Source: Enterobacterales bacterium CwR94 (GTDB lineage Bacteria > Pseudomonadota > Gammaproteobacteria > Enterobacterales > Enterobacteriaceae). Taken from it: 64,000 bases of DNA. A model generated the notes under the pieces. The model was not told where the DNA came from. It made no database searches and saw only the letters and a program-made list of their open reading frames with translations. Positions 44,827 through 53,582 of the stretch are shown one piece after another. The stretch lies in contig KZ478064.1 of NCBI GenBank assembly GCA_002837195.1, positions 232,050 through 296,049 of the forward strand, in the 5' to 3' direction. Position 1 is the stretch's first letter. The number at the start of each line of letters is the position of its first letter. The position numbers and the translations under genes were made by a program.

Positions 44827-47800
44827 TTATTTATTTAAAATCAATAAATTACGTTTTAGGTTTTGTGCTTGCAGAATAACCTCGGCGAGGCCTTCTGGCG
44901 TGGGAGAGGTTTCCTGTGCCAGGCAAAGTGCGCTCAAATCAGGAACATTCAACAGTTGGATACCGCCGCGCAGCCGATGCAAGGCCGAAGCGATATCATC
45001 CCGCTCACCATGCTGTAACTGTGGCAAAGCATCATCAATTACGTCGATTTGCAGTTGCAAAAACTGACGTCGATTGGCTTCACTCAGCAACGCGGCGGGC
45101 AGAGTGGCCAGTAAGTCACGATCGGCGGTCCTAGCGGGCTCAAAGGCGGTGGGAACCATGGGATGCAGCGCTTCCTGCAGTGTTTGCAAGGTCACCGGCT
45201 TGAAGAAGCAGTGTTGCATACCCGCAGCCAGGCAGGCATCACGTTTACTCAGTTGAGCATCGGCCGTCATTCCCCATACCGGCAGCGTCGGATACTGTTG
45301 ATGAAGTTCGCGTGTTAAGGCCAGGCCGTCCATCGTCGGCATATTACAGTCGGTGATCACCAGATCAACGCTGTCATCCATAGATGCCAGTGCATCTGCG
45401 GCGCTGGCACAGGAGGTCACGCGTTGGTGAAGGTGCTCGAGTTGCTGTTGCAGTAACAGACGCGTGGCCGGATTGTCATCGACAATCACAATCTGTAAGC
45501 GTTGGGTGTGAAGGGCGGCGGGCGCAGGGACGGGGGCGACCGTTGATTCAGCCATACGCGGTAATTTCAGGTCGACGCGGACGCGCGTACCCTGGCCTGG
45601 CTCACTGTCTAACGTAATGCTGCCATCCATCATCTCGGCCAGCGTGCGGCAAATATACAAACCCAGACCACTGCCCTGCGCCTGTTGTTGAGAGTCTCCC
45701 TGTTCGAAGGGATGGAACAAACGCGCACGGGTCTCGGCATCAATGCCCGGTCCCTCGTCGGCGACTTCCAATAATAGCTGCAACGCGTTTTCGTCTTGCT
45801 GGCCAGCGTAGGCGCGAAGATAGAGGGTACCGCTGTCGCTAAATTTCACGGCATTCCCCAGCAAATTGGCGAGGATTTGCTTGATGCGCACCGGATCGGC
45901 GAGGACATCGCCACGAATGTGGGTGTCCAACTCCAGAGAGAGCCGCAATCCTTTTTGCAGCGCCAGGCCATCAAACAGGATGGCGACAGAGCTGATGAGA
46001 TCACGGATTGCCACCCGTTCCGGGCGCAGTACTAAGCGGTTTGACTCAATGCGCGAGATATCCAGAATGTCGCCAATTAATTGCAGCAGCGATTGCGCTG
46101 CCTGATGGGCAATGCGCAGGCTTTGCTGGTTTTCAGGCGCATGCGCGGGGCGCTGTAGTGTCAGTTCCAGCATGCCAATAATGGCGCTAATCGGCGTGCG
46201 TATCTCATGGCTCATGGTGGCCAGAAACGCGCCTTTCACTCGGCTGGCATCCAGCGCGGCTTGCTGTGCTTCTTGTAACGCACTGACCAGGCTTTGCTGA
46301 CGTCGATAGCGGCGGTGAAGGCCCCAGATCACTCCCCCGGAGAGTGCTGCCAGCAGCAGGCTACCGACCAGCAGTAAATAAAATTGCGTGGGTTTCAGCT
46401 TGTTCTCAGTGAGCACCGCCTGGAAACGGCTGTTGTACGCATTGCGTGTTAAGGCATGTAAATCTTCCGGCGGGATATTAAGGATGGCTTTGTCCATCAG
46501 CGTGACCAGCGGATAGTTATTGCGCGAGGTGCCCATCACAAAACGGATCGGCGGCGTATCCAGACTGCCCTGAATCGCCAGATTGTTATCATCCAGATGA
46601 TCCAACATATCGGTGGCGATAATCAACGGCATCACCAGTTGGTCATTTTTATGCTGAGCAACGAGCTCGACGCCTTCACGCCAACTGCTGACGGCCACTA
46701 AATCGCTGTTCGGGAACGTCTGGCGTAGCCATTTCAGTGGCGCCTCATCCGCTAAATAGCGAATGCGCGGTGGCGTATCAGGATGGCGCTGGCGATTGCC
46801 GACCATCACCCAGGAGTTAGAGAGCCAGGGGCGCGTGGTCAGCAGGTTGTGGTGCCAAATCGCGTCGAGTGAGGCACCCGCGATCATATCGCTGTTGCCT
46901 TGACTCACCGAGGCGAGCGCAGCGGACAGCGTATCAAAACGCTGCACGGTAAAATGTAATCCGGTGCGCAGTGCCAGCGCGGTGAGGATATCGGCATTGA
47001 TGCCACGTAACTGATTATTGACGTCGTAATACGCCAGCGGCGCACTGTCGCCCACGATCGCAACGCGGATCTGCGGATGCTCGGTAATCCAGCGCTGCTC
47101 CAGAGAGGTCATCACCAGCGCTTCCTCGCTCACCGAGATCGGTATGCCGCCATTCCAGCGGCGTACAATTTCCGTTCTGCTGGCAGGCGGCAGCGCATAA
47201 ATCACCCGATTAATGATCGTGAGCCACTTTTCGTTACGCGGCAGTGTGGCCAGCGACATCCCCAGACTGGGAAAATCCGTCAGCGGGTGGATATCCAGCG
47301 TATTCAGATTGGATTGGTTAATGACGTAGCGGGCAGTAATGATATCCACGATATAGCGATCAAGCTGCCCAAAGGCCAGGGCTTCCAGCGCTAAACGCGG
47401 TGAGGAGAACGTTTTGATTTCCGCATCGGGATAGCGGCTGCTGAGGTTTTTTGCCTGCCACGGCGACGAGAAAGCGATACGCAATGGGGCGTCGCCTGGT
47501 GCTTCCAGCGAGCGGCGCACTTCGCCAATTAGGGATTCACTCCATGACAGCCCTTGAATCATCTCCGGGCTGAGACCTTCTGACGGGCCAGGAATTACAT
47601 CAATTTCATTGCGTTGCAAAGCCAGAACGGCTTCCAACAATGAGGTGTAGTGGGTGAGTTGCACGCGCAGATTCAGGTTCTGCGTAATCAGCCCGATGAA
47701 ATCGGCATTGATCCCGCCGTAGTCATGTAGCCCTTCACGCATGCCATAGGGCGGATTATCGGGCGACCAGACCCCCACGCGCAGCGTCTGGCGTTCACGC

Positions 47801-47949
47801 ACCCAACGCCACTCTTCAGGGGTGAGTCCAGGATCGGCAATCTGTACGCTGGTGCGCGCGAGTAATGTTAAGGGTTCTGGCGCGGCGGCCAGGCTGTGGG
47901 CACTCAGTGAGAGCACACATAACAAGGCGCATGCCAGACGCCACATCAC
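44827..47949 (-). CDS. EvgS/BvgS-type hybrid sensor kinase
   Basis: The 1040-residue protein has a signal peptide and two tandem periplasmic solute-binding-like (Venus flytrap) domains (about 40-265 and 285-515). These are followed by one membrane span (about 525-548, 'YLLLVGSLLLAALSGGVIWG'), a HisKA domain with 'LATMSHEIRTPISAIIG', an HATPase with DEGPGI and 'GSGLGLYICRTLAEMM', a receiver domain with the phosphorylated Asp in 'VITDCNMPTMDGL', and a C-terminal Hpt domain with ALHRLRGG. This is the full four-step phosphorelay of EvgS/BvgS. It ends in the sensor's partner gene (4-nt overlap). EvgS senses mild acid in E. coli; the signal here is not known. Confidence 0.88.
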   Translation of the reverse strand: MMWRLACALLCVLSLSAHSLAAAPEPLTLLARTSVQIADPGLTPEEWRWVRERQTLRVGVWSPDNPPYGMREGLHDYGGINADFIGLITQNLNLRVQLTHYTSLLEAVLALQRNEIDVIPGPSEGLSPEMIQGLSWSESLIGEVRRSLEAPGDAPLRIAFSSPWQAKNLSSRYPDAEIKTFSSPRLALEALAFGQLDRYIVDIITARYVINQSNLNTLDIHPLTDFPSLGMSLATLPRNEKWLTIINRVIYALPPASRTEIVRRWNGGIPISVSEEALVMTSLEQRWITEHPQIRVAIVGDSAPLAYYDVNNQLRGINADILTALALRTGLHFTVQRFDTLSAALASVSQGNSDMIAGASLDAIWHHNLLTTRPWLSNSWVMVGNRQRHPDTPPRIRYLADEAPLKWLRQTFPNSDLVAVSSWREGVELVAQHKNDQLVMPLIIATDMLDHLDDNNLAIQGSLDTPPIRFVMGTSRNNYPLVTLMDKAILNIPPEDLHALTRNAYNSRFQAVLTENKLKPTQFYLLLVGSLLLAALSGGVIWGLHRRYRRQQSLVSALQEAQQAALDASRVKGAFLATMSHEIRTPISAIIGMLELTLQRPAHAPENQQSLRIAHQAAQSLLQLIGDILDISRIESNRLVLRPERVAIRDLISSVAILFDGLALQKGLRLSLELDTHIRGDVLADPVRIKQILANLLGNAVKFSDSGTLYLRAYAGQQDENALQLLLEVADEGPGIDAETRARLFHPFEQGDSQQQAQGSGLGLYICRTLAEMMDGSITLDSEPGQGTRVRVDLKLPRMAESTVAPVPAPAALHTQRLQIVIVDDNPATRLLLQQQLEHLHQRVTSCASAADALASMDDSVDLVITDCNMPTMDGLALTRELHQQYPTLPVWGMTADAQLSKRDACLAAGMQHCFFKPVTLQTLQEALHPMVPTAFEPARTADRDLLATLPAALLSEANRRQFLQLQIDVIDDALPQLQHGERDDIASALHRLRGGIQLLNVPDLSALCLAQETSPTPEGLAEVILQAQNLKRNLLILNK

Positions 47950-48572
47950 GAAGATTCACCTTCAGCGTCCATCAGACTAAACAGGGCGTCAAGGTTATCG
48001 GTGCCGCTCTTTTCCAGCATCCGCGTTTTATAGGTACTGATCGTCTTGTTACTCAGTGCCAGCATATCGGCAATTTCTTTATTGCTTTTACCCAGCCGCA
48101 ATTGACGCAAAACGGCCATTTCACGATCGGATAAGCGCGCCAGAACCGATGCGGCATCACTGCCTTTGGCCGAATGGTGCAGTGCATTTAACACGGTTTC
48201 TGGAAAACATTGATAGCCATCCAAAATCAACTGGCACAGGCTGACGACCGCCGTGAGGGGCGTATGTTTGCTGACAAATCCGTCGGCACCCGCTTGCTGT
48301 GCGCGCAGGGCATATAGAGGCGCGGGTTGCGCGGTGAGCATTAAGACGCGGATCGCAGGAAAAGCGTGCTTGATGCGCGGCAGTGCCGCCATGCCGTCGC
48401 CGTTGTGCAGTTCAATATCCAGCACCACCAGGTCCGGTTCCAACTCGCGCACTAGCGGCAATAAGCGCTCACCGCTGGAGGTGACGACCTGCAAAGCGGT
48501 CTCTTTTTCCAGTAACACTTTTAGCGCGAAGCAAATCGCGGGATGGTCATCAACAATTAATACAGTAGCCAT
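47946..48572 (-). CDS. EvgA/BvgA-type response regulator (NarL family)
   Basis: The 208-residue protein has a receiver domain (VLIVDDHPAICFALKVLL, phosphorylated Asp in 'LVVLDIELHNGDG', Lys in FVSKHTPL) and a LuxR-type DNA-binding domain (about 145-200, 'LSDREMAVLRQLRLGKSNKE', then NKTISTYKTRMLEK). Its last 4 nt overlap the sensor kinase gene, so the two are a pair: the kinase's Hpt domain should pass phosphate to this protein. Targets cannot be read from the window. Confidence 0.9.
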   Translation of the reverse strand: MATVLIVDDHPAICFALKVLLEKETALQVVTSSGERLLPLVRELEPDLVVLDIELHNGDGMAALPRIKHAFPAIRVLMLTAQPAPLYALRAQQAGADGFVSKHTPLTAVVSLCQLILDGYQCFPETVLNALHHSAKGSDAASVLARLSDREMAVLRQLRLGKSNKEIADMLALSNKTISTYKTRMLEKSGTDNLDALFSLMDAEGESS

Positions 48573-48670
48573 AAGAATCCTGAAAACTCAGTAAGACATC
48601 CTTGTCATTCTCCTCACACCTTCCAGGCAGAGCAGGCATATCAGAATCGATGATAGAAGGGGAGAAGACG

Positions 48671-49699
48671 TTATTGCTGGCGCAAATGCAAATCGAGCGG
48701 CGTTTTGCTGGGTTCTCCCCCAATTTCGCGCGCTAATTTAGGCACCAGATAACCCGACACCTGGGTCAGTAATTCGCGCACGAGGGCACGTGCTTCTTCA
48801 TCTGTCACATAAAAATGGGCGGCCCCCTGCACTTTGTCCAGCACGTGCAGATAATAAGGCAGAATGCCGGTATCAAAGAGCTGATTGCTCAGTGCAGCCA
48901 GCGTCTGAGCATTGTCATTGACGCCACGCAGTAAGACACTTTGATTCAGCAACGTCACACCCGCGCGCTTCAACTGGCGAAAGGCAGCTTGCAACTCGCT
49001 ATCAATCTCTTGTGCATGGTTGATATGGCTCACCATCAGTACCTGCAAACGCGATTGTGCCAGGCGCTGGCATAAGCCTTCGGTAATACGCGCGGGGATC
49101 ACTACCGGTAAGCGGCTGTGGATGCGCAGGCGCTTCAGGTGCGGAATACGCTCCAGCTCACTGAGTAGCCAGTCCAGTTCACTGTCTTTTGCCATCAGCG
49201 GGTCGCCGCCGGAAAAGATGATTTCATCCAGCTCAGGATGTTCGGCAATATACGCCAGCGCCGTACGCCAGTTGCGTTTATTGCCCTGGTTATCGTCGTA
49301 CGGGAAATGGCGACGGAAGCAATAGCGGCAGTTGACGGCGCAACCGCCCTTTACCAGCAGCAGCGCGCGGTTGCGATATTTATGCAGCAGGCCGGGAACC
49401 ACGCTACTCTGTTCATCTAAGGGATCGGTGCTATAGCCGGGGGATTCAATAAACTCTTCACGGGCCGTCAGCACTTGCAAGAGTAAGGGATCCTGCGGAT
49501 CGCCCGGTTGCATGCGTGCGACAAACGCACGCGGCACGCGCAGGGCGAAAAGACGGCGCGCATCGGCACCCGCAGCAAGTTCAGGGTGGTTATCCAGCGA
49601 TAAAACCCTTAATAATTCATGGGGATCGGTGATTACATCAGCAAGTTGCTGTAACCAATCTTCTCTGTCGGGGGTTTTTAGGGTTACAATGTTTGCCAT
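48671..49699 (-). CDS. epmB: EpmB, EF-P lysine 2,3-aminomutase
   Basis: The 342-residue radical-SAM enzyme turns L-alpha-lysine into (R)-beta-lysine for EF-P modification. It has the cluster motif CRYCFRRHF (CxxxCxxC with the preceding Cys, in 'GGCAVNCRYCFRRHF') and the GGDPLMAKD block. It also has the PLP-binding region near the C-terminus ('LDKVQGAAHF' and following). It matches E. coli EpmB (YjeK) in length and sequence. It is divergent from efp, its substrate's gene. Confidence 0.97.
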   Translation of the reverse strand: MANIVTLKTPDREDWLQQLADVITDPHELLRVLSLDNHPELAAGADARRLFALRVPRAFVARMQPGDPQDPLLLQVLTAREEFIESPGYSTDPLDEQSSVVPGLLHKYRNRALLLVKGGCAVNCRYCFRRHFPYDDNQGNKRNWRTALAYIAEHPELDEIIFSGGDPLMAKDSELDWLLSELERIPHLKRLRIHSRLPVVIPARITEGLCQRLAQSRLQVLMVSHINHAQEIDSELQAAFRQLKRAGVTLLNQSVLLRGVNDNAQTLAALSNQLFDTGILPYYLHVLDKVQGAAHFYVTDEEARALVRELLTQVSGYLVPKLAREIGGEPSKTPLDLHLRQQ

Positions 49700-49740
49700 T
49701 TTTTTGGCTAAGTACCAGTGTTCAATTGTAGAGGGCCTTT

Positions 49741-50307
49741 ATGGCAACGTATTCTAGCAACGATTTTCGCCCCGGTCTCAAAATCATGTTCGAGGGCGAG
49801 CCGTATGCCGTCGAATCCAGTGAGTTCGTAAAACCAGGCAAAGGCCAGGCTTTCGCACGCGTTAAAATGCGTCGTCTGCTGACCGGTTCACGTGTTGAAA
49901 AAACCTTTAAATCTACTGACTCTGCCGAAGGCGCTGATGTGGTAGACGTGACGCTGCAGTACTCCTATAACGACGGCGACTTCTTCTACTTTATGCACCC
50001 TGAGAACTTTGAACAGTATCAGGTTGAAGCGAAGACGTTAGATGAAGTACAGAAATGGCTGCAAGATAACGCCGACTGTATCGTGACGCTGTGGAATGGC
50101 AAGGCGATTGCTGTTCAGCCACCAAACTTTATCGAAGCAGAAATCACCGAAACGGATCCAGGCCTGAAAGGTGATACCGCAGGTACCGGCGGTAAGCCTG
50201 CAACGCTGAGCACCGGTGCGGTTATCAAAGTGCCACTGTTCGTGCAGATTGGTGAGGTGGTCAAAGTTGACACCCGCTCTGGCGAATACGTCTCGCGCGT
50301 AAAATAA
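49741..50307 (+). CDS. efp: Elongation factor P
   Basis: The 188-residue translation factor frees ribosomes stalled at polyproline stretches. Its three beta domains are present, with the modified lysine Lys34 in KPGKGQAF, the residue that EpmA and EpmB beta-lysylate. Both enzymes are encoded in this window. The autotransporter with its proline-rich linker is an example of a local gene that may depend on it (inference). A terminator follows. Confidence 0.98.
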   Translation: MATYSSNDFRPGLKIMFEGEPYAVESSEFVKPGKGQAFARVKMRRLLTGSRVEKTFKSTDSAEGADVVDVTLQYSYNDGDFFYFMHPENFEQYQVEAKTLDEVQKWLQDNADCIVTLWNGKAIAVQPPNFIEAEITETDPGLKGDTAGTGGKPATLSTGAVIKVPLFVQIGEVVKVDTRSGEYVSRVK

Positions 50308-50315
50308 GTAGTGTG

Positions 50316-50338
50316 AAGGCGTGCTGAGCACGCCTTTT
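50316..50338 (+). terminator. Terminator of efp
   Basis: AAGGCGTGC (50316-50324) pairs with GCACGCCTT (50328-50336) around TGA and is followed by T's. Confidence 0.85.
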
Positions 50339-50355
50339 CTTTAATGGAAACCGTT

Positions 50356-50484
50356 ATGAAATCGGCAACATTGCTCTTGCTGGCCCTGTTTATGGGAACG
50401 CTATTATCAGGTTGTAATACTTTTCGCGGCTTTGGCGAAGATGTCTCACACGTGGGCGGCGTGATTTCCCGCGCGGCGAAGTAA
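50356..50484 (+). CDS. ecnA: Entericidin A
   Basis: A 42-residue lipoprotein precursor: signal LLLLALFMGTLLSGC with lipidated Cys20 (in LLSGC), then 'NTFRGFGEDVSHVGGVI'. The lipid-anchored amphipathic remainder is characteristic of entericidins. In E. coli, EcnA counters the bacteriolytic EcnB. It stands between efp and ecnB as in E. coli. Confidence 0.92.
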   Translation: MKSATLLLLALFMGTLLSGCNTFRGFGEDVSHVGGVISRAAK

Positions 50485-50598
50485 CCCTTTCTAAAATTCC
50501 GAAAACCTACCTTTTTATCAGTGTCCTGCGGGCGACTTGCTGAAAGCTGACTATGCTTATAAAGCTGTAAGTCAACTAATCAACAAGGATACGAGATT

Positions 50599-50733
50599 AT
50601 GTCTAAAAAAACTGTCGCAGCACTGCTGTCTGCTTTGGTGCTCACTTCTCTGTTATCGGCCTGTAATACCACGCGCGGTGTGGGCGAGGATGTGGAAGCG
50701 GGCGGTCAGGCGATTCAACGTAGCACACAGTAA
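50599..50733 (+). CDS. ecnB: Entericidin B
   Basis: A 44-residue lipoprotein precursor with signal '[17 protein letters not shown]' and body [16 protein letters not shown]. coli EcnB is a bacteriolytic lipoprotein made under sigma-S in stationary phase. An AAGGA-like ribosome binding site precedes the ATG. It shares the N-T-x-R-G-x-G-E-D-V core with EcnA. A hairpin downstream serves both this gene and the convergent blc. Confidence 0.93.
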   Translation: MSKKTVAALLSALVLTSLLSACNTTRGVGEDVEAGGQAIQRSTQ

Positions 50734-50743
50734 ATTTGGTATT

Positions 50744-50766
50744 CGGTACGGCATTACGCCGTACCG
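50744..50766. terminator. Shared terminator between ecnB and blc
   Basis: CGGTACGGC (50744-50752) pairs perfectly with GCCGTACCG (50758-50766) around ATTAC. It lies between two convergent genes, and the plus-strand side is followed by a T-rich stretch. Confidence 0.7.
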
Positions 50767-50768
50767 GA

Positions 50769-51293
50769 TTATTTCTGCTGTACCCAAATTAACGCATCGG
50801 TCGGAAAGCCATTTTCACGCGCTTTGGCGACCAGCTTGTCAGTCACATCGCGACTTAATTGCGGTGTACGCGATAAAATCCACATGTAGTGCCGCGTTGG
50901 GCCAACCACCAAGGCATAGCGGTAGTCGCTGTCCAGGGCGATCACGTTATAGCCGCCATAAAAAGGGCCAAAGAATGAGACCTTCAGCGCACCGCGCGTG
51001 GGCTCGCCCGTGAAATAGGCCTTGCCTTCGCTCTCTTTCCAGCGCTGCTTATCAGCATCAAAGCCACGGTTTATCACGCGGATACCGCCATCTTCTCGTT
51101 CACTGTAGGTTGCCGTCACCTGTTGCAGCCCACGTTCAAAACTGTGATCCAAACGCGCGATTTCGTACCAGGTGCCCAGATAACGTTGACTGTCAAAGTT
51201 ATCGACTACGGTGACGCCCTTTGGCGGCGTGGTGCTGCAGGCGACGGAGGCGAGCGCAGCCGCGCCCGTTAAAATCTGTTTCCACAATGTCAT
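50769..51293 (-). CDS. blc: Blc, outer-membrane lipocalin lipoprotein
   Basis: The 174-residue protein has a lipoprotein signal with lipobox SVAC and the lipocalin motifs GTWYEIARLDH and 'YNVIALDSDYRYALVVGP'. Blc binds fatty acids or lysophospholipids at the outer membrane and is induced in stationary phase in E. coli. Here sugE is not found upstream and ampC and the frd genes are not found next to it. Confidence 0.95.
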   Translation of the reverse strand: MTLWKQILTGAAALASVACSTTPPKGVTVVDNFDSQRYLGTWYEIARLDHSFERGLQQVTATYSEREDGGIRVINRGFDADKQRWKESEGKAYFTGEPTRGALKVSFFGPFYGGYNVIALDSDYRYALVVGPTRHYMWILSRTPQLSRDVTDKLVAKARENGFPTDALIWVQQK

Positions 51294-51422
51294 TAGGCAT
51301 TCCTTTTCAATGAGTTAACCTAAGTATAGCGGCCCTCAGCAAACCTGCCATGGGATAGTATTTGTCTGCTGAAAATTGAACGGGTAGACTTCCACACCCT
51401 GCTTGTCTCCGGAGTGAAAAAC

Positions 51423-52400
51423 ATGAGTGAAACGGCTAACTGGCAACCCAGCGCGCCCATCGTCAATTTGCTGAAACGCGCGAAGATCTTACGAGAGATT
51501 CGGGCGTTTTTCGCCGATCGTGGCGTGTTGGAGGTTGAGACCCCTGCCATGAGCCAGGCGACGGTCACCGATGTGCACCTGTTTCCGTTTCAAACGCGTT
51601 TTGTTGGGCCAGGCGCTTCGCAGGGGCTGGATTTATACCTGATGACCAGCCCGGAATATCATATGAAACGCCTGTTAGCGGCGGGCAGTGGGCCGATTTA
51701 TCAGATGGGGCGCTGCTTTCGTAATGAAGAAGCCGGCCGCCACCACAACCCTGAATTTACGATGCTGGAGTGGTATCGCCCGCACTACGACATGTACCGC
51801 CTGATGAATGAAGTCGATGACTTGCTGCAGCAGGTGTTGGATTGTGAAAGCGCTGAAACCCTTTCCTATCAACAGGCGTTTATTCGCCATCTGGATATCG
51901 ATCCGCTGTCGGCGGACAAAGCGCAATTGCGTGAAGTGGCGGAATCCCTGGGAGAAGGTGAACTGGCGCGCGCGGAAGAGGATCGTGACACGTTGCTGCA
52001 ACTGCTGTTTATGCTCGGGGTAGAGCCTAAAATCGGCCAGGAGCGCCCGGCGTTTGTCTACCACTTCCCGGCGACGCAGGCCGCACTGGCTGAGATCAGC
52101 ACAGAGGATCACCGCGTGGCAGAGCGTTTTGAGGTGTATTTCAAAGGCATTGAGCTGGCGAATGGTTTTCGCGAACTCACCGATGCGCGTGAACAGCGTG
52201 GGCGTTTTGAGCAGGATAACCGCAAGCGTGCGGCGCGTGGCCTGCCGCAACAACCGATTGATCAGTATCTGCTGGCAGCGTTAGCGCACGGTTTGCCGGA
52301 TTGCTCCGGCGTCGCCTTGGGAGTGGATCGCTTGATCATGCTGGCACTGGGCGCAGACTCGCTCAGCGAGGTGCTGGCGTTCCCGGTCGATCGCAGCTAG
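51423..52400 (+). CDS. epmA: EpmA, EF-P beta-lysylation ligase
   Basis: The 325-residue enzyme is a truncated class II lysyl-tRNA synthetase homologue (formerly GenX/PoxA/YjeA) without the anticodon-binding domain. It joins beta-lysine to Lys34 of EF-P. Class II motifs are visible: motif 2 '[19 protein letters not shown]' and motif 3 '[15 protein letters not shown]'. The ATG at 51423 follows CGGAGTG and gives the E. coli length. In E. coli, frdABCD lies beside it; here blc does. Confidence 0.96.
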   Translation: MSETANWQPSAPIVNLLKRAKILREIRAFFADRGVLEVETPAMSQATVTDVHLFPFQTRFVGPGASQGLDLYLMTSPEYHMKRLLAAGSGPIYQMGRCFRNEEAGRHHNPEFTMLEWYRPHYDMYRLMNEVDDLLQQVLDCESAETLSYQQAFIRHLDIDPLSADKAQLREVAESLGEGELARAEEDRDTLLQLLFMLGVEPKIGQERPAFVYHFPATQAALAEISTEDHRVAERFEVYFKGIELANGFRELTDAREQRGRFEQDNRKRAARGLPQQPIDQYLLAALAHGLPDCSGVALGVDRLIMLALGADSLSEVLAFPVDRS

Positions 52401-52405
52401 TCAGC

Positions 52406-52433
52406 CAGTGGGCCAGCGCGTACTGGCCCACTG
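52406..52433. terminator. Shared terminator between epmA and the dehydratase gene
   Basis: An 11-bp perfect stem CAGTGGGCCAG/CTGGCCCACTG with a 6-nt loop lies between two convergent genes. There is no long T-run on either side, so it may act in both directions with modest strength. Confidence 0.6.
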
Positions 52434-52436
52434 AGA

Positions 52437-53582
52437 TTACAAGTGACGCGCTGCTGCGCGAAAGAACTGCAACGCATCGCGGTTAATCTCGATCCCCAAT
52501 CCTGGCCCGGTCGGGATCGACACCACGCCCTTGTTCTGCACGATCGGCTGTTGCAAGATTGCCTGACGGATCGGGTGTTCGGTTTGATCAAACTCCAACA
52601 GCGGCTGTGCAGGGGCGAGTGACAGCGGCGTATGCGTTGGCACTGTGGCTATCCATTGCAGCGAGGCGGCAATACCAATACCGCTTCCCCAGACGTGCGG
52701 GTTGGTGCGTACGCCAAAGGCCATCGCCATATCGGCAATTTTCTTACATTCGCTCAGACCACCTGCGGCACAGATATCAGGCTGAATAATGTCCATGCTG
52801 CGACGGGTCAGCACGTCGCGAAAGCCCATGCGGGTAAATTCACACTCTCCACCGGCCAGCGGAATGCTGATGGCGGCTTTGACCGCGCAATAGCCAGCCA
52901 GATCCTCCGGCGGTACCGGTTCTTCAAACCAGCCGATGTCCAGTTCCTCAACCTGACGACCCAGTTGAATGGCGGCTACCGCATCATAGGCATGATTGGC
53001 GTCGATCATCAGCGCGATATCGGGCCCAATGGTTTCTCGTAAGGTGCGTGTAACGGCGACATCCTCCTTAACACCAAAGCCCACTTTCAGTTTCATGGCC
53101 CGAAAGCCTTGCTCCACATACTCTGCGGCTTCTTCTGCCAGATAAACCAGCGGATTACCGCTGTCACGGCGGTAAAGCCCGGTCGCGTAGGCGTCCACTT
53201 CGCTGCGCCATGCGCCGCCAAGCAGTTGGTAAGCTGGCGCAGAAAAGTGTTTACCGCGAATGTCCCACAGCGCGATATCCACGCCGCTTAATGCCTGAAT
53301 GAGCAGTCCTTTCTGACCATGATCGCGAAAGCGGGAGTAGAGATCGTGCCACAGGAAATCACTGTTCAGGGGATCGCTGCCAATCAGCAAGGTACCGAGT
53401 TCATCGACAATCGCCTGCGTCATTTTGGCTGGGCCATAGCACTCGCCCCAGCCAATGTGGCCTTCATCGGTGACAATCTCGACCAGCATCGAGGTGCGGG
53501 TATCGTACCAGGCACGGGAGTAGGCGAAGGGCGCTTTCAACTTGGCGACCAGCAGATGGGTGTTGACCTCAGTGATTCTCAT
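52437..53582 (-). CDS. Mandelate racemase/muconate lactonizing-type sugar-acid dehydratase
   Basis: The 381-residue protein belongs to the enolase superfamily: a capping domain (1 to about 130) and a barrel with the catalytic Lys pair in AMKLKVGFG, metal ligands Asp in MIDANHAYD, Glu in GWFEEP and Glu in AGGECEFTR, and the catalytic His in TNPHVWGSG. The His after the third ligand places it in the mandelate-racemase group, which includes acid-sugar dehydratases. The substrate is not predictable by eye. Its start overlaps the stop of the upstream hydrolase gene (ATGA). It is the last gene of the transporter-regulator-hydrolase-dehydratase operon. Confidence 0.82.
   Translation of the reverse strand: MRITEVNTHLLVAKLKAPFAYSRAWYDTRTSMLVEIVTDEGHIGWGECYGPAKMTQAIVDELGTLLIGSDPLNSDFLWHDLYSRFRDHGQKGLLIQALSGVDIALWDIRGKHFSAPAYQLLGGAWRSEVDAYATGLYRRDSGNPLVYLAEEAAEYVEQGFRAMKLKVGFGVKEDVAVTRTLRETIGPDIALMIDANHAYDAVAAIQLGRQVEELDIGWFEEPVPPEDLAGYCAVKAAISIPLAGGECEFTRMGFRDVLTRRSMDIIQPDICAAGGLSECKKIADMAMAFGVRTNPHVWGSGIGIAASLQWIATVPTHTPLSLAPAQPLLEFDQTEHPIRQAILQQPIVQNKGVVSIPTGPGLGIEINRDALQFFRAAARHL

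Noticed and set aside
50537..51013. 158-codon plus-strand frame over ecnB and blc
   Set aside because: It covers ecnB in a different frame and blc in antisense; its translation is rich in Arg, Ser and Cys without any motif.
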